Shown: positions 16,439 through 25,369 of the stretch, piece after piece
How the letters are laid out: every line of letters starts with the position of its first letter
Numbering within the stretch: position 1 is the first letter of the stretch
DNA from: Leptospiraceae bacterium
Lineage (GTDB): Bacteria; Spirochaetota; Leptospiria; Leptospirales; Leptospiraceae
Direction of reading: 5' to 3'
Assembly: GCA_024233875.1 (NCBI GenBank)
Contig: JACKPB010000004.1
Location: 62,001-126,000, forward strand
DNA: 64,000 nt
Made by a program: the position numbers and the translations under genes
Notes under the pieces: generated by a model
What the model saw: the letters and a program-made list of their open reading frames with translations, nothing else
Told to the model about the DNA's origin: nothing
Databases searched by the model: none

Positions 16439-17131
16439 TTGAATCATAAAAATGGAATGAGCATTCTGGTGGTAGACGATGAAGAGGATATCATCGATCT
16501 GATAAAATTCAATCTCGAAGAAGAAGGATTTCAGGTCTCAAGTTGCAAAAACGGTTTGGAAGTAATGCCCCGTTTAGAAAAGAATTCTCCCGATCTGATC
16601 ATTTTGGATGTAATGCTACCGGGAATAGGAGGAATCGACCTCTGTAGAAAGATCAAGGATAGATTTTCTACTCCAATCATTATGGTCACTGCCAAGACTG
16701 GTGAGACGGATGCTGTTCTCGGTCTGGAGTTCGGTGCGGACGATTATGTGCGTAAGCCTTTTAGTCCCAGAGAATTGATGGCCAGGGTGAAGTCGGTTCT
16801 GAGAAGATATTCTGAGACTGTTGAAGAAACGAATACAGGAAGCATCACAATCGGGAAAGTTTTTTTGAATTCAAAAGCCCATAAGGTGTATGTCGACAAT
16901 GAGGAAATCGATCTGACCCTCCTGGAATACAAACTCTTATATCTTTTCATGTCCAATCCCGGAGTGGCTCTCTCGAGAGACAAACTTCTCGATAAGATTT
17001 GGGGGCATGATATCTACGTTACGGATCGGGCAGTGGATGTAAATATCAAGCGTCTCAGAGACAAACTGAAAGGAGAAAAGTTCCGATTGGAAACCATTCG
17101 CGGTGTTGGGTATCGGTTCACTAATGCGTAG
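16439..17131 (+). CDS. PhoB/OmpR-type response regulator
   Basis: DNA-binding response regulator. The receiver domain has the acidic pocket in ILVVDDEEDIIDLI, the phospho-acceptor Asp in LIILDVMLPGIGG, and the Lys in DDYVRKPFSPREL. The C-terminal winged helix shows LTLLEYKLLYLFMSNPG and RAVDVNIKRLRDKL. I prefer the TTG at 16439, 5 bases after AGGAGAG (16427-16433); an ATG at 16412 is upstream of that site, and an ATG at 16457 is possible. The kinase gene overlaps its stop. With the Pho-box-like repeats, phosphate control is likely but not proven. Confidence 0.9.
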   Translation: MNHKNGMSILVVDDEEDIIDLIKFNLEEEGFQVSSCKNGLEVMPRLEKNSPDLIILDVMLPGIGGIDLCRKIKDRFSTPIIMVTAKTGETDAVLGLEFGADDYVRKPFSPRELMARVKSVLRRYSETVEETNTGSITIGKVFLNSKAHKVYVDNEEIDLTLLEYKLLYLFMSNPGVALSRDKLLDKIWGHDIYVTDRAVDVNIKRLRDKLKGEKFRLETIRGVGYRFTNA

Positions 17132-18494
17132 TCTTTTTTCTAAAGTTCTCATTAGTAGTTGGCTTTTTCTAATTCTACTCATTGTATCTGCGGTAGTTGC
17201 TTTTTTGATAAGCCTTGTTTTGAAAGAGGATCTTCATATTCTTCTTTTTATGGTGTATCTGGTTTTTGCTCTTTATTTTTCCTTTTTTATTTCGTACAGT
17301 CTTGCCATCGGTGTCACCGAAGAGTTAAAATTGCTACAGGAAAAAACTAAGAAAATCAATGCGGGCGAATTTACAAGAAATGGAGTTCTCTCCAGTATCA
17401 TAGAGATCAATCAACTCTCTGAATCTATAGATGCTATGTCCGCAAGACTTAAGTTGCAATTCATAGATTTGAATTTTGAAAAAGAGAAATTCAATCTTGT
17501 ACTACAAAACCTGAAAGAAGGTGTATTTGCTATTGATGGCGAAAAAAGAATTCTCTTTCAGAACAATACAATTCCCGAATCCCTCATCCCGAAAAATTCA
17601 CAATCCAGAAGCATCGAATCTGTTATTGAGAATAAAAAATTTCTAAATTTTTTGATCCAAACTATAGAAAAAGATCAGGATGGAAACATTGGAATCGAGT
17701 CCAAAAAAAAATACTACAACATCAGCCTTTACAATTTAAAACCCGATGACGGAAGTTCCATCTACATCGGTATGATTCTGGACAAAACTCAGGAAAGAGA
17801 ACGTCAAATCTTTAGGGAACAATTTTTTCAAAATGCATCTCACGAGCTCAAAACTCCTATCACATCGATTAAAGGATATGCAGAGACTCTAAATACACGA
17901 TTCAATTATCCTGAAGAAAGTAATGAAAAGAAATTTCTAGCCGCAATTTTAAGAAATACTGACCGGATGATTCGCATAGTTGAGGACATGCTTACTATTT
18001 CGAGATTAGAATCAACTAATGTAGTCTTTCAACCGGAAAAATTCAAACTCTTCGATTTAATAGAAAATCTCAAGCTAACTATCGAAGGCTTCATCAAAAT
18101 AAAAAAGCAGAAACTCACTGTCATCGTTCCTGAGAATCTGGTGATTGAAGCTGACCTACTTCTTATAGAACATGCCCTTCTGAATCTCGTTCAAAATGCA
18201 TCCGTCTATTCTCCGGAAAATTCTGAGATTCAACTCAAAGCTTCCCTTGTGGATGATTTTTTGCATCTGGCGGTTGTAGACCAGGGGATTGGACTTGAGG
18301 AGAGTGATGTAGAGAGAATTTTTGAAAGATTTTTCAGAGTCGATGCTACCAGATCACGAAAAGAGGGCGGAACCGGACTGGGGCTATCTATCGTAAAACA
18401 CATTACCAAGCTTCATAAGGGCGAGATTACAGTGGACTCCAAGCTGGGAAAAGGTTCTACATTCACTATGAAATTACCGATTGACAGAAATTAA
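17124..18494 (+). CDS. PhoR-like membrane sensor histidine kinase
   Basis: Partner of the upstream regulator. Two N-terminal membrane helices with almost no loop between them (about residues 5-60) mean no real periplasmic sensor, as in PhoR. They are followed by a HAMP-like linker, a PAS-like domain (LKEGVFAIDGEKRILFQNNT), HisKA (NASHELKTPITSIKGYAETL, phospho-His), and HATPase boxes (NLVQNASVYSP, VDQGIGLEESDVERIFERFF, GGTGLGLSIVKHI). The ATG at 17124 overlaps the regulator stop and is preferred to the GTG at 17103. PhoR-type kinases sense phosphate through the Pst/PhoU complex; no pst gene is in this window. Confidence 0.9.
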   Translation: MRSLFSKVLISSWLFLILLIVSAVVAFLISLVLKEDLHILLFMVYLVFALYFSFFISYSLAIGVTEELKLLQEKTKKINAGEFTRNGVLSSIIEINQLSESIDAMSARLKLQFIDLNFEKEKFNLVLQNLKEGVFAIDGEKRILFQNNTIPESLIPKNSQSRSIESVIENKKFLNFLIQTIEKDQDGNIGIESKKKYYNISLYNLKPDDGSSIYIGMILDKTQERERQIFREQFFQNASHELKTPITSIKGYAETLNTRFNYPEESNEKKFLAAILRNTDRMIRIVEDMLTISRLESTNVVFQPEKFKLFDLIENLKLTIEGFIKIKKQKLTVIVPENLVIEADLLLIEHALLNLVQNASVYSPENSEIQLKASLVDDFLHLAVVDQGIGLEESDVERIFERFFRVDATRSRKEGGTGLGLSIVKHITKLHKGEITVDSKLGKGSTFTMKLPIDRN

Positions 18495-18518
18495 GAAATC
18501 GGAAATCCTTTCTATTGA

Positions 18519-19670
18519 ATGTATCCGAATGGTTTTCATGCTCTTGGAAAAAATATAGGAATCAAAGATGATACTCTCGACTTCACGGTAGTATTTTCAG
18601 AAGTCGTTTGTGACGCGACTGCAGTCTTCACCAGGAACAATTTTCCCGGTGCCCCCATCATTGTAGGTAGGGAAAACATTAAAAATGGGAGACTTCAGGC
18701 CATAGTGGTCAACTCCAAAAATTCAAATGTCGCGACAGGAGAATTGGGAGTTGAGCATGCTAAAGCTACCTGCCATGCAATCGCAGAAGAACTGGGCATT
18801 CTACCCGGAGATGTTCTTCCCTCATCAACGGGTATTATAGGAGTACCACTACCTATAGACAAAATCTTAAGCGCCTGTTCGGGGATTCGATCCGAACTCC
18901 AACCGGGAAATCTGGAGACAGTAGCCAGAGCAATTATGACAACTGACAAGGTTGAGAAGATTTCCTATCGGGTCTATGAAAAGAATGGAGTTCGTGGATC
19001 CATCTATGGGATAGCCAAGGGTGCGGGAATGATAGAACCCAATATGGCTACTATGCTGTCTTATATTTTTACCGATTTAAAAATTGAGACCCGCTCTCTT
19101 TATTCCGTTTTGAAATCTGCGGTAGATAAGTCATTTAATTGCTTAACAATTGATTCTGATACTTCTACCAGTGATACAGTTGTTCTGATGAGTAACGGAT
19201 TGTCCGGATCTATTCCCGAAGAGGAATTCTCAATTTTATTAGAAGAAATCTGTGTGGACCTAACCAAAAAGATAGCCGCGGATGGTGAGGGTGCAACCAA
19301 ACTCATCGAAGTGAAGATAGATCAGGCTAGAGATGATTTTCAGGCTACGAAAATAGGAAAATCGATTTTGAATTCACCATTGATCAAGACTGCGATCTAC
19401 GGTGGAGACCCCAATTGGGGAAGATTTGTCATGGCTATAGGAAAGGTCTTCGAGGAAAAGATTAATTTTTCATCCTTATCAATAAAGATTGGAGGCATAG
19501 AAGTGAAAGGGGCGGATGCACCCACCAGAGACAAACTTTCAAATTATTTAAAATCCAATCGGGAGATCCCGATCGTTGTATCACTGGGTGAGGGTCAGTT
19601 TTCGAAAACCTTTTGGGGATGTGATCTTTCGGAAGGCTATGTCGAAGAAAATGCCTACTATTCAACCTGA
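18519..19670 (+). CDS. argJ: Arginine biosynthesis bifunctional protein ArgJ
   Basis: Ornithine acetyltransferase: recycles the acetyl group from N-acetylornithine to glutamate, and in bifunctional forms also makes N-acetylglutamate from acetyl-CoA. The self-cleavage site is seen in IEPNMATMLSYIFTDL (Thr of ATM becomes the nucleophile of the beta chain, about residue 180). Other family blocks are SSTGIIGVPLPIDKI, NCLTIDSDTSTSDTV and YGGDPNWGRFVMAIGK. Full length (383). Starts 24 bases after the kinase gene and overlaps the next gene by one base. Confidence 0.96.
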   Translation: MYPNGFHALGKNIGIKDDTLDFTVVFSEVVCDATAVFTRNNFPGAPIIVGRENIKNGRLQAIVVNSKNSNVATGELGVEHAKATCHAIAEELGILPGDVLPSSTGIIGVPLPIDKILSACSGIRSELQPGNLETVARAIMTTDKVEKISYRVYEKNGVRGSIYGIAKGAGMIEPNMATMLSYIFTDLKIETRSLYSVLKSAVDKSFNCLTIDSDTSTSDTVVLMSNGLSGSIPEEEFSILLEEICVDLTKKIAADGEGATKLIEVKIDQARDDFQATKIGKSILNSPLIKTAIYGGDPNWGRFVMAIGKVFEEKINFSSLSIKIGGIEVKGADAPTRDKLSNYLKSNREIPIVVSLGEGQFSKTFWGCDLSEGYVEENAYYST

Positions 19671-20986
19671 TGAATATAGAAATATCTGATCAAATAAAAG
19701 AATACTTCCCCTCCGGCTTCAAAACAAAACTTCTGATGATAGTCTTGTTTTCCAGGGTTCTGCTTGTGACTGCGGGGATACTGATATACAATAACATCAA
19801 TCTTTGGATTCCGAACGAAGTCACCTACAGACTTCAGCTTTCTTTGATAGCTTCTATAATCATATCCATCATATTCTTTCTTCCTGTTCAGGAATGGCTG
19901 GAAGTCAAACTAAAGAAAAGGTTTTTGTCCGAATATCTTTTTGATGATCCACTCACTCTCCGATTGGCCTATAAGAGATTTGAGGTAGAAGATCTCATCA
20001 CCAATGTCTTCCCGGATATGGTCAAATTTACCGGGAGCAGTGCGGGTCGATTGGTTTTACTTTCCTCATTGGGTAATTTTGAAGCCTTTACCTACTCAAA
20101 AGGAAGGCGTAGAAAAATTAAGAATCAGAGCTTTCATGTAAACAATCGATTGCTCGACTACTTAAAAGAGCATAGAGAGGGAGCAGCTGTCTCCGAGACA
20201 TTTGAACAAAAAGAGATCAATGAGGATTTCGCCCAACTCAAAGCAAGTTATATCATTCCCTTTATCTTTCGTGAAAAAGTTTTTGGTTTTTTGACTCTTT
20301 CCAATATACCCGAAAAAGCTGCAATGGGGACTCTGAGGATTTTGGCCAGCAAGGCGGCACTCGCTGTTTACAATCATATTTTATCTTCTCAAATTGCCAT
20401 TCACAAAAAGTACAAACATGAATTTGAAGTAGCCAGCCGAATTGAAGATTTGATTTTTACAACTAAGACCCCGAGATTTCTGGGGGTCAAATTTCAAACC
20501 TACCAAAAAGATCCCAATATACTTTTAGAATTTTTTAGAAATGAAGAAGATGATTATATGTTCGTGCTACTTGCCATTCATGGAAAAAATCGATTCGGAT
20601 CAGGGTTAGTCTCCTCTCATATTCTCGGAAAATACTACTCTCAGGGTTTGATCAAGAAAAAACACAATCATAAGTCTATCAAAGTTTTTACAGAGGAATG
20701 TCTGGAAGAACTCTTCTGGAAAGAGGGATATGAAATGATCGTGGGAAGCTTTCGGGAAAACCACTCACGTATTACATTTACTCAGGTGGGAACCAATTTT
20801 CGTATCATAGATTCCGAAGTCAAAACCGGAAACCTTATCTCTGTTGGATGGAAGTACACTCTGGATATCAAAGATGGATCTCTTTATATTTTTTATAAAA
20901 AAGAAAAAATACTTTCTATAACTAAGATCAAAGAAGAAGAAGCAGATACGCAGTTGCAAACTTTCAGGGGAACTATCCTGAGATGA
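19670..20986 (+). CDS. Membrane GAF protein with degenerate SpoIIE/PP2C-like domain
   Basis: Two N-terminal membrane helices (about 20-75), a GAF-like domain (about 105-235, SYIIPFIFREKVFGFLTLSN), and a C-terminal domain (about 240-438) that follows the pattern of the PP2C domain in the next gene. Where the neighbour has GDVSGHGVGSGFLVS, this protein has AIHGKNRFGSGLVSS, so the metal Asp and Gly-Asp are lost. Where the neighbour has FLYSDGVTE, it has YIFYKKEKIL. I infer a pseudo-phosphatase that may bind or control the active partner; the two genes overlap by 4 bases. Alternative: a GAF protein with an unrelated C-terminus. Confidence 0.7.
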   Translation: MNIEISDQIKEYFPSGFKTKLLMIVLFSRVLLVTAGILIYNNINLWIPNEVTYRLQLSLIASIIISIIFFLPVQEWLEVKLKKRFLSEYLFDDPLTLRLAYKRFEVEDLITNVFPDMVKFTGSSAGRLVLLSSLGNFEAFTYSKGRRRKIKNQSFHVNNRLLDYLKEHREGAAVSETFEQKEINEDFAQLKASYIIPFIFREKVFGFLTLSNIPEKAAMGTLRILASKAALAVYNHILSSQIAIHKKYKHEFEVASRIEDLIFTTKTPRFLGVKFQTYQKDPNILLEFFRNEEDDYMFVLLAIHGKNRFGSGLVSSHILGKYYSQGLIKKKHNHKSIKVFTEECLEELFWKEGYEMIVGSFRENHSRITFTQVGTNFRIIDSEVKTGNLISVGWKYTLDIKDGSLYIFYKKEKILSITKIKEEEADTQLQTFRGTILR

Positions 20987-23304
20987 AAAATATATTATTT
21001 GTACTTATCCTATTTATAATGTACATAGGAACATCTTCTTTTTTGATCGCTATCGCTGACTCAACTCATATTCGAAGATTTTTGTATTACTTTCCGAATG
21101 GATATGTAGCCAATACGGATCTTTTGAATGTTCATATTTTGGGATACAATTTTCAGGGAACGGATAGACTCCCTGCTATGAATATTCAAATCAAACCGGA
21201 GGAAATCAAGATAGGTTTTGATCTCATTGCTAATTATAGTATGGCATTGGACTTTCTTCCCATTTTTGTTTTGGGATTTATTTATTTTCTTTTTGGTATT
21301 TGGTTTCTTGTCAGGATAGGTGACTTGCTCATCAGCTCATTTTTTCTCTCTATCTCGATATTCTTTTCTTCTTTGTACTATGTTCTGGGGTTTGGATATT
21401 ACCTTTTCATTTTCTATTTCATAATGTTTTCCTTACCCTTTCTCCTGATTCACCTGAGTTTTCGTTTGAAAGGGAAGGACCTCAGTACGAAGTGGATCAT
21501 CCCGGAAATGGCTTTCTGTGCTATCATGGCCTACATCGGTCAAACCGAATCCGAAAATGGATTCCTCTTTGTACGTTTGATGAAGATAATTGAATTCCTC
21601 CTTTTTTTCTCCTGTCTGGGGCTCATTGGAGTGGGGTTTTACGATTATGTGAAGTACCGGGGGGAAGTTTCCAGTTTAATTCTGAGAAAAAGTGTGATCG
21701 CAATCAGTGTAGCAATTTTTATTTTTTCTCCCCTGGTGATTTATAGTTTCAACCTTTTCAAAGGAAATCCTGGGTTGAGATTCTACCTATACGGAGTCTT
21801 TCTTTCCTTCCCTCTGGTTTTTTCTTATGGTTCGATGAGATATTCTTTTATCAAACAACAATTGTACTTCAATTCCTCGGTGACTTTGATTTATCTGAGT
21901 TTTAATTTAATCTTAATTTATGTACTTACAAATGTCCTATTTCATTATCTCCGTTTCAATTCTCCTATTTTCATTCATTTTGTGAATGGAACATTTATGG
22001 TGATCTGTCTATTTTATTCGTCTTCGATCAAGTCCTTTATCAATGAAATCATAGAGTATTGGACTTTTGGTAGAAATCAAAAATTTTCAAATGCCCTCGA
22101 AGAGATGGCTTCGATGATAGCATCTCCTATGACAATGAAATCTACAGGCAAGCAATTGATAGAGAAGATCACAGCCGTTCTGAACGTGGAGAGAGTGATA
22201 GTTTTAGTCTCGGGAGATCGATTTCCCGGGGAAGATTTTTCCGATATCAATATAATGAAAGTGGCGGCAAATTCTTCTGTTTGGGAGTATTTTTCTGAAA
22301 ACAGAGACATTACAATCACATCTTATCTGGCCTACGGCTCAGGAAATAGAGAGCTGGCACATAGATTTCTCACAGATTTAAATATTCAAATCGCATATCC
22401 AATGGTTGGAATGTATGACGAAAAGAAAGTATCTACAGTATTTCTTATCGGAGAAAAAAGCAATCGTTCCAGTTTCACTTTGGGCGAATTGAAATTTATC
22501 AAAGAATGTTCCCGGTTGGGAGATCTTTTGATGCAAAACTACCTTCTTCTCTTATCTGATGTTGAGAAGAAGAAGATGCAAAGAGATCTGACCACAATTC
22601 AAATCCGACAGAAAACAGCGAGCCCTCTTGTTTTTGATTCTGTAAGAATGGAAGACCTGGAATTCGGTTACATGTCCATTCCCGCAGTTGGAATTTCCGG
22701 TGACTACATTGATTTCGTTAAAACAAATGATAATAAATTAATGGTTTTCTTGGGTGATGTATCCGGGCATGGGGTAGGGAGTGGTTTTCTTGTCTCAGCA
22801 ATCAAAGCACTCATTCATGATCAAATTGAACTGGGTATTGAACTTCCGACTATATTTAAAAATGTAAATACCTTTCTGATCGACCGATATGCAGGGAATG
22901 AATTCATGAGTTTGATCGCAGGGGAATACGATCCCAGAACATCGATTTTCGAATACATCAATGCCGGACATTTAAGTCCTTATATGTATAGGGGTCCCAA
23001 TTATAAGTTTCGACTTAGGGGTGGGGATAGGGTTCTGGGTGTTCTCCCGACTACTTTTTCACCGGAAAAAATTCAATTTGGAAGAGGGGATCGATTGTTT
23101 TTGTACTCTGATGGAGTCACAGAAACCTTTAACCCTTCCGAAGTAACCTATGGTGAGGAGCGCTTACTTGACTTCATAAAAGGAAATTTTCATCTGGATA
23201 GTGAAGGAATTGTTCGCGCGATTGTAAACAACTTAGAAGAATATAGAAAGGGCACTGACATAACGGATGATATTTCTCTGATCTGTCTAACTAAAATAAT
23301 ATAA
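20983..23304 (+). CDS. Membrane SpoIIE/RsbU-type serine phosphatase
   Basis: Predicted PP2C-like phosphatase that would act on phosphorylated anti-sigma-antagonist proteins. A multi-helix N-terminal membrane region (about 1-345; after a first helix and a periplasmic loop of about 60 residues there are seven or more helices) is followed by a GAF-like region (about 370-520) and the catalytic domain (about 540-773). Metal-binding residues are kept in GISGDYIDF, FLGDVSGHGVGSG, YINAGHLSPYMYRG, LFLYSDGVTETF and TDDISLICL. It overlaps the pseudo-phosphatase gene by 4 bases and hisI follows directly. No anti-sigma or antagonist gene is visible nearby. Confidence 0.88.
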   Translation: MKNILFVLILFIMYIGTSSFLIAIADSTHIRRFLYYFPNGYVANTDLLNVHILGYNFQGTDRLPAMNIQIKPEEIKIGFDLIANYSMALDFLPIFVLGFIYFLFGIWFLVRIGDLLISSFFLSISIFFSSLYYVLGFGYYLFIFYFIMFSLPFLLIHLSFRLKGKDLSTKWIIPEMAFCAIMAYIGQTESENGFLFVRLMKIIEFLLFFSCLGLIGVGFYDYVKYRGEVSSLILRKSVIAISVAIFIFSPLVIYSFNLFKGNPGLRFYLYGVFLSFPLVFSYGSMRYSFIKQQLYFNSSVTLIYLSFNLILIYVLTNVLFHYLRFNSPIFIHFVNGTFMVICLFYSSSIKSFINEIIEYWTFGRNQKFSNALEEMASMIASPMTMKSTGKQLIEKITAVLNVERVIVLVSGDRFPGEDFSDINIMKVAANSSVWEYFSENRDITITSYLAYGSGNRELAHRFLTDLNIQIAYPMVGMYDEKKVSTVFLIGEKSNRSSFTLGELKFIKECSRLGDLLMQNYLLLLSDVEKKKMQRDLTTIQIRQKTASPLVFDSVRMEDLEFGYMSIPAVGISGDYIDFVKTNDNKLMVFLGDVSGHGVGSGFLVSAIKALIHDQIELGIELPTIFKNVNTFLIDRYAGNEFMSLIAGEYDPRTSIFEYINAGHLSPYMYRGPNYKFRLRGGDRVLGVLPTTFSPEKIQFGRGDRLFLYSDGVTETFNPSEVTYGEERLLDFIKGNFHLDSEGIVRAIVNNLEEYRKGTDITDDISLICLTKII

Positions 23305-23305
23305 G

Positions 23306-23839
23306 ATGAAATCTATGGTACAAATTGTCTTACAGGATAAAAAAAGTGGTGAAATCTGCGGGATACGTGAGTCGAACGAAATTCCCGGAACAGATTATTG
23401 GATCGATTGTGACGAGGACAGTCTGATTGTGAAAGGAGATTTTCCTTCTCCGAAAAAACAAATTATCCGAAATGAAATTCCCGTTTTTTCCAAAGATCTC
23501 CTACCCGTCTGCGCATATGATGAAGAATGCAATGTACTTATGCAGGCATTTGTAAACAAAAACGCCATTGAATTGAGTCTAAAAGAAGGTTCAGCTCATT
23601 ATTTCAGTAGATCTAGAAATAAAATGTGGAAAAAAGGTGAAGAAAGCGGGCACATCCAAAAGATCCGTAAGATTCTATTTTTACCCGATTATGATCTCTT
23701 TCTTTATGAAGTGGATCAAAAAAGTGCAGCATGTCATACAGGTCACTATTCCTGTTTCTATAGATTGAGATCAGGAAAGGAAGAATTGATTGTTTCGGAA
23801 AAAATTTTTGAACCCGGAAAGGTATACAAAAACCCATGA
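23306..23839 (+). CDS. hisI: Phosphoribosyl-AMP cyclohydrolase-like protein, altered metal site
   Basis: Histidine pathway enzyme opening the adenine ring of PR-AMP. Family blocks are clear: VCAYDEECNVLMQAFVNKNA, HYFSRSRNKMWKKGEESGH and KSAACHTGHYSCFYRL. The last two supply two of the three Zn Cys. The motif normally reading Asp-Cys-Asp-x-Asp is here Leu-Pro-Asp-Tyr-Asp (in ILFLPDYDLFL), so one Mg ligand and the third Zn Cys are missing. About 60 extra N-terminal residues precede the domain. Catalysis may use a changed site or the protein may have another role. It overlaps mltG by 4 bases. Confidence 0.8.
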   Translation: MKSMVQIVLQDKKSGEICGIRESNEIPGTDYWIDCDEDSLIVKGDFPSPKKQIIRNEIPVFSKDLLPVCAYDEECNVLMQAFVNKNAIELSLKEGSAHYFSRSRNKMWKKGEESGHIQKIRKILFLPDYDLFLYEVDQKSAACHTGHYSCFYRLRSGKEELIVSEKIFEPGKVYKNP

Positions 23840-24873
23840 TTAAAGATATTTCAATTAAAAATAAACCCCTCCTTCTGAAATTGGGATTAGGTCTGTTCAT
23901 TTTTATGGGAGTAATGAGTTTTTTCGTGCTTTCTTTTGCTGAGAGTCATTTTGGGAATCCCCCGGGCGATGGAAAACAGGTGTTTGAACTGGAGATCAGT
24001 CGTGGCGATAGTTCGGGTAAGGTTGCCGGGATCCTGGTTGATAATAAAATCATCCGATCCAAGAGATTCTTTCAATTCCTTTTGCGTATTACAGGAAATC
24101 AAACCCAAATCAAGCAGGGTATCTATGTCCTGAATGATGGAATGAACTCTAGAGAAGTCATGAACGTTCTGATTTCAGGACGGGTGAAGACTGTCACTTT
24201 TACCATTCCGGAAGGATTTCACAACCGTCAGATAGCATCCCTTTTCCTGAAGAAAAACTTAATATCTGATAAAAAAGAGTTCTTTGAAGCTGCCGGAAAA
24301 AAAGAAATTTTGGAGAAGTACAAAATTCCGGCAAAATCAACCGAAGGGTATCTATTTCCCGAGACTTATACAATTCCCTATAATTATTCTGCCGAGCAAA
24401 TCATCCATATGATGCTCAAGAGATTTTACACTAATCTTGAGACGATTCCCGAAGCCAAAGACATTTCACCCGAGGCCCTCCACGAAAAAGTGATTCTGGC
24501 ATCTATCATTGAGAGGGAAGCCAAATTAAAAGAGGAACAACCTCTAATGGCAGGAGTTTTTCAAAAGAGAATCAAGATCAATATGCCCCTGGAAAGCTGT
24601 GCTACCGTTCAGTACTTATTTGACAAACCCAAGAAACGACTTTTAGAAAAAGATCTTCTCATTATTTCTGATTACAATACCTATTTGAACAAGGGCTTCC
24701 CTCCGGGACCGATTTCTAACCCAGGTTTGTCGGCAATCGCTTCTTCTTTCAAACCTGTTGAATCGGAAAATTTATTTTTTCTTGTAAAACCTGACGGTTC
24801 TCATTACTTTTCAAAAACACATAAGGAACATCTTCAGGCGAAGAAAAAATACATTGATGTCCTCTACCAGTAA
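23836..24873 (+). CDS. mltG: Endolytic murein transglycosylase MltG
   Basis: Inner-membrane enzyme that cuts nascent glycan strands and sets peptidoglycan chain length. One N-terminal membrane helix (about 15-35) is followed by LysM-like and YceG domains. The catalytic Glu lies in VILASIIEREAKLKEE (about residue 220), with PLESCATVQYLF and GFPPGPISNPGLSAI as further family blocks and HYFSKTHKEHLQ near the end. Length 345 is typical. Starts within the hisI stop and shares one base with the next gene. Confidence 0.94.
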   Translation: MIKDISIKNKPLLLKLGLGLFIFMGVMSFFVLSFAESHFGNPPGDGKQVFELEISRGDSSGKVAGILVDNKIIRSKRFFQFLLRITGNQTQIKQGIYVLNDGMNSREVMNVLISGRVKTVTFTIPEGFHNRQIASLFLKKNLISDKKEFFEAAGKKEILEKYKIPAKSTEGYLFPETYTIPYNYSAEQIIHMMLKRFYTNLETIPEAKDISPEALHEKVILASIIEREAKLKEEQPLMAGVFQKRIKINMPLESCATVQYLFDKPKKRLLEKDLLIISDYNTYLNKGFPPGPISNPGLSAIASSFKPVESENLFFLVKPDGSHYFSKTHKEHLQAKKKYIDVLYQ

Positions 24874-25130
24874 TGAAATCAAAAATTGACTCCTTGAATG
24901 AAGAAATCAATCAACTCTCCATAGAACTCCAAACTGTAATGGAGTCACTAGAAGAGATGAGAAAAAAACAAAGCAGTCATTCTAAAATCAAAAATGATGC
25001 TCTATTGTTCATTGAAAAGTCTGAAAAGGTGATTGAACTTGCAGAAAGGGGTGAAGTGGAAATCAGCCCCGAACAAAAAGATAAATTAGTAAAAACTCTT
25101 CTCAAGATCCAAACTATTTTCAAAGCCTGA
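24873..25130 (+). CDS. Small coiled-coil protein, unknown
   Basis: 85 residues, highly charged, with heptad-like spacing through most of its length (DSLNEEINQLSIELQTVMES onward). No signal peptide or membrane helix. Its ATG shares one base with the mltG stop, so it is translationally coupled. No family recognised; the size and helical nature are XseB-like, but no xseA is nearby and I do not make that call. Confidence 0.6.
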   Translation: MKSKIDSLNEEINQLSIELQTVMESLEEMRKKQSSHSKIKNDALLFIEKSEKVIELAERGEVEISPEQKDKLVKTLLKIQTIFKA

Positions 25131-25260
25131 AGGATTCGCATTCTGAGTCAGTCGCAAAAGACGATATGGATTCAATCTTCTAATTCGGAGACTTTGCAAA
25201 ATTCAAAATGACAGATTTTTAGGCTGAAACAAATTGGTAATCGATAGAAACCAATCAATC

Positions 25261-25330
25261 TAACTCTTCCCCTTCGGGAAGTACCGGAGTTCTTAGGATA
25301 GTTTGGGGGATTGGGTTCTACCCCGGGGAA
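25261..25330 (+). promoter_or_regulatory. Structured leader before acyl-CoA dehydrogenase
   Basis: The 239-base gap 25131-25369 holds no gene. Near its 3' end are a tight hairpin (CTTCCC-CTTC-GGGAAG, about 25266-25281) and a G-run/C-run pair around 25304-25327 (GGGG with CCCC). Both lie in the probable untranslated leader, 40-100 bases before the start. No known riboswitch was recognised. Confidence 0.3.
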
Positions 25331-25369
25331 ACTTACTCTCCAATACAATATTTTAGGAAGGGAAGAGAT

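Noticed and set aside
24873..25130. Small exonuclease VII subunit (XseB)
   Set aside because: Size and charge fit, but the sequence lacks a recognisable XseB core and no xseA is near.
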